64,000 bases of DNA from NCBI GenBank assembly GCA_001310415.1, contig BAXE01000006.1:124001-188000 (forward strand), written 5' to 3'. The notes under the pieces were generated by a model. That model searched no databases and was not told the origin of the DNA. It worked only from the letters and a program-made list of their open reading frames with translations. Source of the stretch: Enterovibrio sp. JCM 19048. Lineage in GTDB: Bacteria; Pseudomonadota; Gammaproteobacteria; Enterobacterales; Vibrionaceae. The translations under genes were made by a program, and so were the position numbers. Shown one piece after another: positions 41,088 to 50,643 of the stretch; position 1 is the stretch's first letter; every line of letters begins with the position of its first letter.

Positions 41088-41696
41088 CGAAGAGGTGGCG
41101 CCGCTGAGTGACTCATTCGTGCCTGTTGTGCGTCGCGCCCTGCAACATTTGGGGCAGACCCACCCTGACAACTCGCCGGGTGTTCACCTCCATGAGCGTA
41201 AGGAAGTGAGCCAGTTGGTGTTGCGCGGTGAGGCAACGGCAGAATTTGCTGCGGGTGTGGAATCGGCGTTAGGAGTGCCCTTACCTACCTCTCCTTGCAC
41301 TTCTGAAGCGAAAGGACGTATTGAGGTGTGGTGGCTTTCACCGGATGAATGGCTGATCCTCGGCTTTGACGACAGCGCAGCAGCGCTGGAAGAAAAGCTC
41401 AGAGCAGCGCTGAGCGGCATTATTCGGTGACAGACGTCAGCGGCGGACAGACGCTTTTGACGCTGACAGGCTCCCACGCCAAAGATGTGCTAAAGAAATC
41501 GACCTCTTACGATGTGGACGGCCGCCATTTCCCGATGGGCAAATGTGTTGGGACGACGTTCGGCAAAACCCAGGTGTTTCTCCGTCACCACAGTGAGAAC
41601 TGTTATGACCTGATTGTGCGCCGCAGTTTTGCCGATTACACCGCGCTGTGGATTCAGCAATCGGCTGAAGAATACGGATTGGCGCTCGACTGTTAA
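41084..41696 (+). CDS. soxG: sarcosine oxidase gamma subunit, SoxG (frame interrupted)
   Basis: Repaired length 204 aa. The gamma subunit is a small GcvT-like protein. Seen are LVLRGEATAEFAAGVESALG, WWLSPDEWLILGF, SGGQTLLTLTGSHAKDVL and FLRHHSENCYDLIVRRSFADY. I place the start at 41084 in an ATGA overlap with soxA, assuming one missing base near 41092; a second missing T near 41424 breaks the frame again. Without repairs the first two thirds read as an in-frame extension of soxA. Last gene of the operon, followed by a terminator. Confidence 0.85.
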
Positions 41697-41707
41697 TCTG
41701 TATTGAA

Positions 41708-41796
41708 ACAAACCCAAAGCCCGCATCACTTGCGGGCTTTGTTGTTTTTATCCATCGAGATTCAGGTTAATCAAACCGGACGCGGGAGAAATGGGG
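41708..41796. repeat. 89-bp direct repeat, copy 1 (left border of protease segment)
   Basis: Matches 43724-43812 at 87 of 89 positions, same orientation; the two differences are in the loop of the terminator. It contains the terminator behind soxG and a copy of the last ten codons of the minus-strand rof gene. Confidence 0.95.
41716..41749 (+). terminator. terminator of soxBDAG
   Basis: AAAGCCCGCA / TGCGGGCTTT stem with a 5-base loop, followed by GTTGTTTTT, 20 bases after the soxG stop. Confidence 0.9.
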
Positions 41797-42319
41797 GTCG
41801 ATGGTTAGGTTCTGCTACCTCAATTCTCTTTTAATTGAATTAAGTTCCCTTGATTCTGAAGCTCAATTAAAGATTCAAAATTTATATTTTTGACTTCTAA
41901 ATCAGCTCTGCAAGGAATGGTGGTTTTACGTAATTAACCATTACTTAACAATGCATTAGATGTAGGTTGCAACATTTGAAAGTGCCACTTCCAATGGTAA
42001 ATATTTCGTCCTATCTTCTCGTTACTGTTGCTTTTATCAATGAGTTGGATGGCATTCTTATCAATGCCCAGAGTTAGCTCTTTTAAGCTGTGAGATGGTT
42101 TACTTACATGTGTATGTTTTTTGCGGTTAACTCATTGTAATCAAACCCAAAGTAACGCCAAAAAAAGCAATTTTATAGCCAGCAGTTTGTGTGAAGAAAA
42201 GTCTCCGTAAAGCGTGAGGTACTGAGGTACTCAGAAAAACAAACATGGATTAGGTAGCGCTGGATTTTCTACATCCATACCAATATGGCGTTATCTTTTT
42301 GATATATAGGGAAATAACC
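41797..42319. other. AT-rich non-coding segment upstream of the protease gene
   Basis: About 520 bases, visibly AT-richer than the flanking sox genes, with no open frame of note and no recognised RNA. It lies inside the segment bounded by the 89-bp direct repeats and presumably carries the protease promoter. Confidence 0.6.
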
Positions 42320-43711
42320 ATGAAAAAACTTCTAACGGTCAGCATTCTAGCTGCTCTGGCATCATCACAAGCACATGCTGTGCGCTCTGGGTCAGACGTA
42401 GCAGAGTCCGACTATCGTGATTACATCGTGCGTTTTGAAGCGGCTGACACAACAGGCAACACGTCAACTTGTGGCGGTTTGCTGGTGGCCGGAGAATACA
42501 TTGTCACGGCAGCTCACTGTGTTGCTGACTACAGCCACAATGGCACAAACGCAGAGTATCAATGGTGGACAGATAACGGTGCTGACAATTCTATTTCTAT
42601 TTATCAGGGTGTTAATTTCAACGCTGACAAGAAAACCGACACCACCTACCAAGTAGTCAATTTTCTTGATCTAGATGAAACTGAAACGGCCGCTAACAAT
42701 GAAGCGTATGCGGTTCAAGCGTCAAAACCTGCGGTTGACTGGAACTTTGACAACAACCGCCGAGGCGCAACTTGGTCACATGGGGCATTCCACTACGACA
42801 TAGCACTAATCAAGCTTGGCAAAAAAATCAGCCAAACCAGCCACGCTGCAATGTTGCCATCGTATGACGCGGCAACTGGCAACTGGAACGTGCAGGGCGA
42901 AGATACATTTATCTTTCGAGGGTGGGGCAAAGATGAAACAGGCCAAACACCTGCAAACATGCAACAAACAGAGCTGGTGTACACATCTGTCCACCCAACA
43001 TGGATCGGTTTTGCCGCCTACATTCCAAACATGCCAAGAACCACTAGCAACAATCAGGCTTGCACTGGAGCACCTTTGGAAACATGCGTATACGGGCAAA
43101 TCGACTTCAATCTACTATTCCCAACTACAGTGGGCGGAACTCCCTCCACAGGAGATTCCGGAACACCAATCGAAATCGCGCCGAACCAAGTTTATGCTTT
43201 AGCAAAAGCAGAACACCTTTCAAACGCGCCAGAATGGGTTCAGTTCACGCACTATAGCTGGTATTTAGAATCAATGGCGCAGCACATCAACAAGGTCGTA
43301 GCTCCGTCAAGCATGGAGTTTGAATTCACAGAAGGGAAAAGCGAAACCTCTACCCAAAAGTTCGCTATTCAGAACCTGACTGCCTTCAACGAAACCGTGA
43401 ATCTATACGTCACGGGCGGCGGCAACGTATTTGAAGTATCAGGCTGTGACACGACACTGGAACCACTTCAATCATGCGAAGCAACCGTCACGATAAAGGG
43501 CGCAGCACAGCCTGCCAATGCAACCTTGTTCATTGGTGATAGCAACGATGCAAGTGTAGCTCTAAGCTATACAGCAACAGAAACCGATGGCTCAGGGGAA
43601 TCAGGCACTGAACCACCGACTGCTGGTGGCAGTGGCGGCAGCGGTTCCATTGGCTTCTTCGGCCTATTGGCAATGATGAGCTTTGTTCAAATACGAAGGG
43701 CTAAGCGATAG
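42320..43711 (+). CDS. secreted trypsin-like serine protease with GlyGly-CTERM tail
   Basis: A 463-residue protein. Signal peptide cleaved after about residue 20 (SSQAHA). S1-family catalytic triad: H66 in VTAAHC, D160 in HYDIALIKL, S280 in STGDSGTP. A C-terminal accessory domain (about 330-430) precedes a GGSGGSGS linker, a hydrophobic helix and the basic end RRAKR, which together form a GlyGly-CTERM sorting tail. In vibrios such tails mark type II-secreted proteins that are cut by rhombosortase and held at the surface (as for VesB). Start at 42320 with GGGAA upstream. The gene is intact, AT-richer than its neighbours and flanked by 89-bp direct repeats, so it is probably acquired. Confidence 0.92.
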   Translation: MKKLLTVSILAALASSQAHAVRSGSDVAESDYRDYIVRFEAADTTGNTSTCGGLLVAGEYIVTAAHCVADYSHNGTNAEYQWWTDNGADNSISIYQGVNFNADKKTDTTYQVVNFLDLDETETAANNEAYAVQASKPAVDWNFDNNRRGATWSHGAFHYDIALIKLGKKISQTSHAAMLPSYDAATGNWNVQGEDTFIFRGWGKDETGQTPANMQQTELVYTSVHPTWIGFAAYIPNMPRTTSNNQACTGAPLETCVYGQIDFNLLFPTTVGGTPSTGDSGTPIEIAPNQVYALAKAEHLSNAPEWVQFTHYSWYLESMAQHINKVVAPSSMEFEFTEGKSETSTQKFAIQNLTAFNETVNLYVTGGGNVFEVSGCDTTLEPLQSCEATVTIKGAAQPANATLFIGDSNDASVALSYTATETDGSGESGTEPPTAGGSGGSGSIGFFGLLAMMSFVQIRRAKR

Positions 43712-43723
43712 TCGCTCCCAGTT

Positions 43724-43812
43724 ACAAACCCAAAGCCCGCATCAACTGCGGGCTTTGTTGTTTTTATCCATCGAGATTCAGGTTAATCAAACCGGACGCG
43801 GGAGAAATGGGG
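43724..43812. repeat. 89-bp direct repeat, copy 2 (right border of protease segment)
   Basis: Second copy of the repeat at 41708-41796. Here its right part is the true 3' end of rof. The protease terminator (stem at 43732-43741 and 43747-43756, then GTTGTTTTT) lies in it. Confidence 0.95.
43732..43765 (+). terminator. terminator of the protease gene
   Basis: AAAGCCCGCA / TGCGGGCTTT stem followed by GTTGTTTTT, the duplicate of the soxG terminator with a different loop (TCAAC instead of TCACT). Confidence 0.88.
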
Positions 43813-44028
43813 ATTATCGACGGTGACTTCGAGAACAGAAACGGTGTCCAGCACAACCAGTTTGTCGCCACTTGGTGTTTCTATGGCGATGCATTCGGCT
43901 TTATCGGCATTTCTGACGGTGTCTTTGGCTGTGCCTTCCTCGACGTCACCATTTTTCATCGTCAGCCTGACGGGGTAGTGAAACAGACAGACAATTTCGA
44001 CGTAGTCGTAATCAGAGCAACTGATCAT
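43783..44028 (-). CDS. rof: Rho-binding antiterminator, Rof family
   Basis: An 81-residue Rof/YaeO-type protein, a small acidic beta-barrel that binds transcription terminator Rho and blocks its RNA site. The start SCSDYDYVEIVCLFHYPVRLTMKNG is typical of the family. Its 3' end forms part of the 89-bp direct repeat. Intact. Confidence 0.85.
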   Translation of the reverse strand: MISCSDYDYVEIVCLFHYPVRLTMKNGDVEEGTAKDTVRNADKAECIAIETPSGDKLVVLDTVSVLEVTVDNPHFSRVRFD

Positions 44029-44068
44029 GTAAGTTCCTAAGTCATTGGCTATTGCTTATCAGTTAAGC

Positions 44069-44093
44069 AGAAAAAAGGGTGCCATAGGCACCC
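44069..44093 (-). terminator. terminator of the minus-strand lipoprotein gene
   Basis: GGGTGCC-TAT-GGCACCC followed by TTTTTTCT on the minus strand, about 57 bases after the lipoprotein stop codon. Confidence 0.88.
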
Positions 44094-44150
44094 GAGGAAA
44101 GCAAAAGGGATGTTTCATTGTTATTATATGCGACAACGTCACTTATTCGT

Positions 44151-44690
44151 TTAAAAGGCAACGCCTTCAAATTGGTTTTTGCCCGGATCTCCCGCCAGCT
44201 CGGTTTCCGGGTAGACATCGTTTTCCCAGCGTAGCGTCTGCACGACGCAGCCATCGGTATCAGCCATCGCCAAGGTTTGTGATGACGGCGCGCAATCGGG
44301 TTGATGCGCTTGATAAATGGTGGTTGAAACGGTCACAGTGTCTTCTGGTTGCTCGTCAACATATACCATCGATAGCTTGTTTTGAGGCGTCCCCTGGCGT
44401 ATCAGCCAGCGATAGCTTTTCTGCGCCAGTTTCTCTCCCACCTCACCATGCCAGAATATTTCTGCGCCATACACAGCCAGCGCGTTGCGGTTCAGCAATA
44501 GGTAGGCATCCAGCTCGTCCCTTGCGCGGATAACCCCGTTATCGTTTACAGCAACGCTGTACTGATAGTGGACGGGAAAGCCTGAGGTTTTGGCTTCCTG
44601 GTAAGCAGTGGAATTGGCAGATGTGGTATTGCAGCCGGAAAGGGCTAAAAGGATTGTGCTGCCTACCAGTGAACCGAATACAAACTTCAT
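44151..44690 (-). CDS. hypothetical lipoprotein
   Basis: A 179-residue protein with a lipoprotein signal peptide (ILLALSGC, Cys20). The mature part carries two cysteines in the second half (QPDCAPSS and TDGCVVQ) that could form a disulfide. I recognise no family. It is monocistronic with its own terminator. Confidence 0.8.
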   Translation of the reverse strand: MKFVFGSLVGSTILLALSGCNTTSANSTAYQEAKTSGFPVHYQYSVAVNDNGVIRARDELDAYLLLNRNALAVYGAEIFWHGEVGEKLAQKSYRWLIRQGTPQNKLSMVYVDEQPEDTVTVSTTIYQAHQPDCAPSSQTLAMADTDGCVVQTLRWENDVYPETELAGDPGKNQFEGVAF

Positions 44691-45234
44691 GGTTACGCCT
44701 CCATGCCATGTTTAAAAATTAAAAGCATGCAACAACTGCAAAAGCTATCCCTGTATTAGCAATCAGCCGGATAATAAGGTTAAGTGGTATTTTCATTTTG
44801 TCTGGAAGAATAATTTAGAGTATCTACAAATTTGTTCTAGTTTATTTTTTTACACTATACATGCGATGTCTTTTTTATGAGTCACGACTTGAAAGTGAAG
44901 GGATATATTGATAGCTAACAAGTTGAATAAGATGAAGTAATGAATTGGCTTTTGCTCACGAAATTTAATATGAAACGGGTTTTTACGTCTCAATTTTAAA
45001 CAAAATGAGACACTGAATTATATTTCTCATTCTTTGAAGATAATCACAATGGAAAATACCTAAACAACCCGAACTCTGCATCTCCAGGTCGCTTGGGTGT
45101 ATAGCGTGATTCATTGTTTCATTAGGTGGTGGTGAAATAATAGTCAGTGAATAAGAAGTTGGATATTTATGGAGTATGTGTAAGGAATTTAGTTTTCCAT
45201 CTTCAGGTTGTTTGGGAATACATTATTTGGATAG
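44691..45234. other. AT-rich intergenic stretch
   Basis: About 540 bases with no open frame or RNA that I can support. Two imperfect copies of a 23-base motif occur at about 45079 (CATCTCCAGGTCGCTTGGG) and 45199 (CATCTTCAGGTTGTTTGGG); they may be remnants of something larger. Confidence 0.5.
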
Positions 45235-45259
45235 AAAAAAGCAAGGTATTTAACCTTGC
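45235..45259 (-). terminator. terminator of the YeeE/YedE pair
   Basis: GCAAGGT-N5-ACCTTGC stem followed by TTTTTTCT on the minus strand, 23 bases after the stop codon. Confidence 0.82.
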
Positions 45260-45281
45260 CTTTTCAATGGTGGGTAGGAGT

Positions 45282-45727
45282 TTAGCTTTGTGAGCGAAGA
45301 GCAAACGCAGCTTTTTTCTCTGTAAGCACATTCACGATAAACATACCCGCGACCATGCTCAGTACAAACAACCCAACAACCGGCGCACCTGAACCCAGAG
45401 CCGTGATAGCAGGGCCGGGACAAATACCCGCGATACCCCAGCCGATACCAAACAGCGCTGAACCACCAATCAGTTTCTTATCCAACTGGGTGTTGTTGCT
45501 CAGGCAAAAAGTTTCAGCCAGCACAGGCTTTGGCTGTTTTTTCACCAGCAGGAAATAGCCGGGTGCGAATACCATCAATGCACCGCCCATAACGAATGCA
45601 AGGCTCGGATCCCAATGACCAAAAATATTGAGGAAGCCAATGACTTTTGCCGGATCTACCATGCCGGAGATCATCATGCCAAGCCGAATAAAAAGCCAGC
45701 GATGAGCGAAACAACGCGAAATAACAT
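45282..45727 (-). CDS. YeeE/YedE-family transporter half, second gene (frame interrupted)
   Basis: Repaired length 148 aa. A small membrane protein with about four helices and the motif GWGIAGICPGPAI, the partner half of the YeeE/YedE (sulfur-compound transport, DUF395) fold. It begins MLFRVVSLIAGFLFGLGMMISGMVDP once a missing G near 45684 is restored. Start at 45727 with AAGGAG upstream. It follows the other half by 9 bases; together they should form one transporter, probably for thiosulfate or a related sulfur anion. Confidence 0.88.
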
Positions 45728-45736
45728 GATGACTCC

Positions 45737-46162
45737 TTAAACGTGAAAGCGAATGAAGACAGTAACAACTGCTGCGGCCATGAAAGTCATTGTCGCTGCA
45801 ATTGAACGTTTTGAAAGTCGGCCCATACCGCAAATGCCGTGACCACTGGTACAGCCGTTAGCCAGCTTGGTACCCATGCCCACCAACAAGCCTGCAGCGA
45901 CGGCTGAAAGCGGCGTTACTGCTGGATTCAGTGCCGCAAAGTCCGGAAATGCGAAACCCATTGCTGTGGCGGTAAAACCTGCCGCAACCATGCCTGCCAG
46001 GAACAACAGGCGCCACGAAAACTCGCCTTTGCTTGGTTTGAGTAAGCCACCGATGATGCCGCTGATACCGGCAATTCTGCCGTTCAATGCCAGCAACACC
46101 AGACCTGAAACGCCAAGAAGCATTCCACCGAATAGGGCATCCCACGGGATTTGGAATGTCAT
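45737..46162 (-). CDS. YeeE/YedE-family transporter half, first gene
   Basis: A 141-residue membrane protein with about four helices and the motif GTKLANGCTSGHGICGMGRLS, whose cysteine-containing loops line the substrate path in YeeE-type thiosulfate transporters. Start at 46162 with GGGGAG upstream. It is divergent from the CoA-disulfide reductase-rhodanese gene, 238 bases away. Intact. Confidence 0.9.
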   Translation of the reverse strand: MTFQIPWDALFGGMLLGVSGLVLLALNGRIAGISGIIGGLLKPSKGEFSWRLLFLAGMVAAGFTATAMGFAFPDFAALNPAVTPLSAVAAGLLVGMGTKLANGCTSGHGICGMGRLSKRSIAATMTFMAAAVVTVFIRFHV

Positions 46163-46268
46163 TGTCTCTCCCCAGAATAAAAGCTGTGAAAACTGTGGCG
46201 GAAACGCCAAGAAGTGAGGGAATGATATCGCGTCACTAATATAAGTCAATTCTAATTTAGATGATTGT

Positions 46269-46295
46269 GAATCAGATCTATCTAATATATGATTC
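46269..46295. promoter_or_regulatory. candidate operator in the divergent sulfur-gene region
   Basis: Inverted repeat GAATCA-N15-TGATTC, with a smaller GATT-GTG-AATC palindrome at its left edge, lies between the divergent transporter and reductase genes. A shared regulator of the sulfur genes is plausible; none is encoded in the window. Confidence 0.35.
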
Positions 46296-46400
46296 TCCCA
46301 TCAACTCGTCACAGCAATGAAAATCGAGTAAGTTTAAAACTCTCCAAGGCCCGCAAATCTTTCAATGCTTTCGGCCTCATAGATATACAGGAGCTTTACC

Positions 46401-48103
46401 ATGCCTAAGATCCTCATCATTGGTGGTGTTGCCGGTGGCGCATCAGCAGCAGCACGTGCCCGTCGTTTGAGTGAAGATGCCGAAATCATCATGTTCGAGC
46501 GTGGCAACTATGTCTCATTCGCCAACTGTGGCCTGCCATACCACATTGGTGGTGACATTCAGGACCGCAGCAAACTGTTGTTGCAAACCCCTGAGAGCTT
46601 CCTTGCGCGATTCAATGTGGATGTGCGCGTGATGAACGAAGTAGTGTCTATCCAGCGTGAAGATAAAACCGTAACGGTGAAAAACCTGCTGGATGGCTCG
46701 GAATACACGGAAAGCTATGACTTCCTGCTACTGAGCCCAGGTGCTGCGCCAATCGTTCCGCCAATCCCTGGTATTGAAAACCCGCTGACTTTCTCACTGC
46801 GCAACATTCCGGATATGGACAGCATTATCAACAGCATCCAGATGAATAATGTGCAGCATGCGACTGTGGTCGGTGGCGGCTTCATTGGCCTTGAGATGAT
46901 GGAAGCCTTCCATCAACTGGGTATTAAAACGACCCTGCTGGAGCTGGCCGATCAGGTGATGACCCCGGTTGACCCTGAAATGGCGGGCTTTGTTCATCAG
47001 GAAATCCGTGCCAAAGGTATCGATTTGCGTTTGGGTACTGCACTGACAGGCGTTGAGTATATTCCTGAGACCCACATTGCCAGCGAAGAAGCGGGCGAAG
47101 ACAGCATCAACCAGCACATTCATGGCCAGTTGCAGCTTTCCCTGAGCACTGGCGACACCCTGACAACAGACATGCTGATCATGGCGATTGGTGTGCGCCC
47201 AGAAGTGTCACTGGCGCGTGCTGCTGGCCTGCAAATCGGTGAGTTAGGCGGTATCTGGGTTAACGACGCGCTGCAAACCAGTGACCCGTCTATCTATGCA
47301 GTAGGCGATGCGATTGAAGAAAAAGACTTTGTGACCGGTAAACAAACCGTGGTACCACTGGCTGGCCCTGCTAACCGCCAGGGTCGTATGGCTGCTGACA
47401 ACATGTTGGGCGCAAACGAAACCTACCGTGGCACACAGGGTACGGCAATCTGTAAGGTGTTCGATCTGGCAGTAGCTTCTACCGGTAAAAACGAGAAACA
47501 ACTGAAGCGCGAAGAAATCGCTTACGACAAGGTTTACGTACACACCGCCAGCCATGCAAGCTACTACCCGGGCGCAGAAGTGGTTTCACTGAAACTCATG
47601 TATGCACCGGACAGCGGCAAGATCCTCGGTGCTCAGGCAGTCGGTAAAGATGGCGTTGATAAACGTATCGACATTCTGGCTGTAGCACAACGTGCGGGCA
47701 TGACCGTTGAGCAACTTCAGCATGTGGAGCTGACCTATGCACCGCCTTATGGCAGCGCGAAAGACGTGATCAACCAGGCCGCATTTGTGGCAACCAACAT
47801 CATGAAAGGTGATGTCAAAGCCATTCATTACGACCAAATAGCGAATCTGGGCGATGATCAGGTTCTGCTGGACGTTCGCAATCCGGTTGAACTGCAAAAT
47901 GTCGGCACCTTCCCGGCGCAATCAATATCCCGGTTGACCAACTGCGTGACCGTATGAATGAGCTGCCAAAAGACAAAGAAATCGTTGTGGCTTGTCAGGT
48001 TGGCCTGCGTGGTAACGTCGCTTATCGCCAGTTGGCAAATAACGGTTTCAACGCTCGAAATCTGGTGGGTGGTTACCGTACCTGGTGCGCATCAAACCAG
48101 TAA
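46401..48103 (+). CDS. CoA-disulfide reductase fused to rhodanese domain (frame interrupted)
   Basis: Repaired length 567 aa. A flavin- and NAD(P)H-dependent reductase with single redox Cys43 in SFANCGLPYH, FAD motif ILIIGGVAGGASAAARAR, a second dinucleotide site (ATVVGGGFIGLEMME) and the SIYAVGDAIE motif, followed by a C-terminal rhodanese domain with active-site Cys in VVACQVGLRG. CoADR-RHD proteins reduce CoA persulfides, polysulfides or CoA disulfide. One missing G near 47916 (restoring FPGAINIPVDQLRDRM) separates the rhodanese domain. Divergent from the sulfur transporter pair, which supports a sulfane-sulfur role. Confidence 0.93.
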
Positions 48104-48122
48104 ATTTCAGTAATCTGTCGTT

Positions 48123-48149
48123 AAAATGCAGCCTTTGGGCTGCATTTTT
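48123..48149 (+). terminator. terminator of the reductase-rhodanese gene
   Basis: AAAATGCAGCC-TTT-GGGCTGCATTTTT hairpin with a T-run, 20 bases after the stop codon. Confidence 0.9.
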
Positions 48150-48283
48150 CGTTTCTGGCTGACTGTTCCGGATGAACAGATCGCGATGGAATGTGAAATT
48201 TCGGCTGTGTCCCATTTCCTGACACTTTTACACCGTGTGTTTGATTCATGCTAATCACTGGAATCCATGGTTAAGGCGTATGC

Positions 48284-48718
48284 ATGAACAAGGTCATCCA
48301 CCGCTGTTTGGTGCTGGCTACCCTGCTTATTGTTGTACCGTTTTCGGCGGTGGTGGGGGCAACCACACCGGCACCTTCGGGGGCGCACGTCTATTTTATC
48401 CAGCCAAAAGATGGTGAAACGGTACCTGAGACTTTCACTGTCGTCGTTGGTATGCGGGGAATGCGCCTGCTTCCCGCTGGGCCGACGCTCCCCAATACCG
48501 GACACCACCACCTCTTAATTGATGTCGATTCACTGGAAAACTTCTCGTTACCACTGCCTAAAAACGCCAATATCCTGCATCTGGACAGGGGCGAAGACAG
48601 GCTACGGCTTACGCTGCCACGGGGCAGACACACCCTGCAGGTGTTGATGGCAGACGGCGAACACATACCCCACACCCATCCCGTGCTGTCAGAAAAGATC
48701 ACCATTAATGTGCGTTAG
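48284..48718 (+). CDS. DUF4399 secreted protein
   Basis: A 144-residue protein with a signal peptide (about residues 1-26, cleaved after VVGA) and a DUF4399 domain. Its signature is the histidine cluster NTGHHHLLID and the later GEHIPHTHPVLSEKITI, which suggest metal binding. The family's function is not known. Start at 48284. Intact. Confidence 0.87.
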   Translation: MNKVIHRCLVLATLLIVVPFSAVVGATTPAPSGAHVYFIQPKDGETVPETFTVVVGMRGMRLLPAGPTLPNTGHHHLLIDVDSLENFSLPLPKNANILHLDRGEDRLRLTLPRGRHTLQVLMADGEHIPHTHPVLSEKITINVR

Positions 48719-48740
48719 AGCGTGATACTACGAGAGGGTG

Positions 48741-48776
48741 AAAATAAAAAGGCGCGGTGTTCTTCAACACCGCGCC
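48741..48776 (-). terminator. terminator of the polysaccharide operon
   Basis: GGCGCGGTGTT-GAAG-AACACCGCGCC followed by TTTTTATTTT on the minus strand, 17 bases after the sugar-transferase stop codon. Confidence 0.92.
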
Positions 48777-48792
48777 CTTCTGGCAGTTTGCC

Positions 48793-49446
48793 TTATTGTC
48801 CGCGCCCGCACACCATAACAACTAAGGTGCGGAAAATGATGTAAATGTCCATTTTCAGCCATGACAGCGGCGACGAGAGAGACAGGGCGTAGGAATGGTC
48901 AAATCCGACTTTTGAGCGAACGTCCTCAATGCAGGTGTCATAACCTTGGTTGACCTGTGCCAGACCAGTAATTCCCGGGGTGACGCCATAAGTACGTTCG
49001 ACAAAGTAGGGAATTTCGTTCTCCAGTTTCTGGTAGAAACCGGGACGCTCCGGACGTGGGCCAATCAGCGACATTTCGCCGGTCAGTACATTGATAAATT
49101 GAGGCAGTTCATCCAACCGGGTTTTACGCAGGAACTGGCCGACGCGGGTGATGCGCGGGTCTGATTTCGCCGCCCAAGTTGCACCGCTCGCTGCTTCTGC
49201 ATCTGTGCGCATGGTGCGGAATTTAATCATAAAAAACAGAAGGCTGCATTCAGGCGTGGCGCGGCCGATGCGCAACTGTCGGTAAAAAACCGGTCCGGGG
49301 CTGTCGAGTTTGATCGCCAGCGCAATCAGTGGAAAAAGTGGCAGTGTCAGAGTCAGGCCAATCATTGACAACACAATATCCATCGCGCGTTTGGCTTTTG
49401 CTGTGATGGGGTTAATGTCCATGTGAGTGTTCATATTCACGTTCAT
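48793..49446 (-). CDS. priming sugar transferase (undecaprenyl-phosphate sugar-1-phosphate transferase)
   Basis: A 217-residue bacterial sugar transferase of the PglC/WcaJ catalytic-core type. It has one N-terminal membrane helix (about 21-40), then LDSPGPVFYRQLRIGR, KFRTMRTDA, the acidic catalytic motif LDELPQFINVLTGEMSLIGPRPE and GITGLAQVNQG. It lacks the extra N-terminal helices of WcaJ/WbaP. It starts the lipid-linked repeat unit. Start at 49446 with GAGG upstream. Last gene of the operon, intact. Confidence 0.93.
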   Translation of the reverse strand: MNVNMNTHMDINPITAKAKRAMDIVLSMIGLTLTLPLFPLIALAIKLDSPGPVFYRQLRIGRATPECSLLFFMIKFRTMRTDAEAASGATWAAKSDPRITRVGQFLRKTRLDELPQFINVLTGEMSLIGPRPERPGFYQKLENEIPYFVERTYGVTPGITGLAQVNQGYDTCIEDVRSKVGFDHSYALSLSSPLSWLKMDIYIIFRTLVVMVCGRGQ

Positions 49447-49478
49447 TTCATCATCCTCTAAAAACGCAATGAAAAGGG

Positions 49479-50643
49479 CTAGACGCGTTGCCAGCGGCCT
49501 TTTTCCAATCCGGTGATATATCGCAATGTGCCAATAGCATTGGCTGTGTGCCCGGCAACCAGATAAGCCAGTGCCCGGCACAGTTTGGATTTGGGCTGGT
49601 AACCTGTGAGGCTCCAGAGCATGACCAAGCCATAGACTGTCGCCTGTCCGCCTGCAGCGACGGCAAAAAAGAGATTTTCCGGCGCCAGCAGGGCACTGCC
49701 GATCAGTGCAGTCATCATCAGGAAGGGCATCACTACCCTGAGCCCTTTGCTGGAAGCAAAGGTGAAGGCCACGCCCCCAAGCCTGGGATTCAGGCAGCCC
49801 GATAAGCGGAACAATTGCTGGCAGTTTCCGGCACCAATTCTCAGTCGGCGGCGGAAATCCTGTTGGGTGTTGGTTGGCTCCAGTTCAACCGCACGGATTT
49901 CTTCTTGAACCACGGCGCGGTAGCCTTTTTCCACGATTTTCATCGGCAGGATGAAATCGTCATTGATGGTGTCGAATTCAAAGGGGGAGAACAGTTCGCG
50001 GCGAATGAAGTAAAGCGCGCCGTGGGCACCGAGTGATGAGCCAATCACGGCTTCGTTGCTGCGGATTTTGTTCTGGTAATCCCAGTATTGCTGCTCACCT
50101 TCGCCGGGTTTGAGCAGGCAGTAGCGACTGTTGACCACCCCAACATCCGGCGCGCTGAAGTGGGCGGCAGCGAGCATCATTGCATCAAAGGAAATGAGCG
50201 CCGAAATATCGCTTAAGGCAACCACATCACTTTTGATTGTCGCCATCGCTTTGTTGATCACTATGGCCTTGCCGTGGTTCTCCACATACTCAATCACGCG
50301 AAGGTTCAGGCCAGCACACAGGGTTCTTGCGCTGTGGCTCTGGCGATGTCTGCGGTGTTATCAGTGCAACCATCACAGGCCAGCACCACTTCCAGTTTGT
50401 CTTGTGGGTAGTCGAGGGCGGCAAGGTTGCGTAGTTTCTCCGCGACCCATTGCGCTTCGTTATAGGCAGGCATCAGCACAGTGATGGAAGGTAGCTCAGC
50501 CATGTTTTGTTCATTGCTGGTTTCTTCCTGTGATGTGCGGGAAAGGCGCACCAGCATTTTCAGCAACAGCGGGTAGCGACGTGGTGATATATCACCAACA
50601 CAATGCTGGTGGCCGTCATCCAGAAAATCAGTTCATGCGCCAT
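49479..50643 (-). CDS. family 2 glycosyltransferase, membrane-bound (frame interrupted)
   Basis: Repaired length 388 aa. An N-terminal membrane helix, then a GT2 domain with ITVLMPAYNEAQWV, LACDGCTDNT, the metal-site-like LSDISALI and NDDFILPMKI, and a QDFRRRLRIGAGN segment; two or three C-terminal helices follow. This resembles processive or membrane-anchored GT2 enzymes. Two missing bases break the frame, near 50590 and near 50300. It starts at an ATG overlapping the preceding gene's stop by 11 bases. Confidence 0.88.

Noticed and set aside
38070-41430. Apparent in-frame fusion of SoxA and SoxG
   Set aside because: One missing A near 41071 ends SoxA at a TGA at 41085, overlapping a SoxG ATG as in other sox operons, and one missing base near 41092 puts SoxG in frame. 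This fits the error pattern of the whole window better than a fusion.
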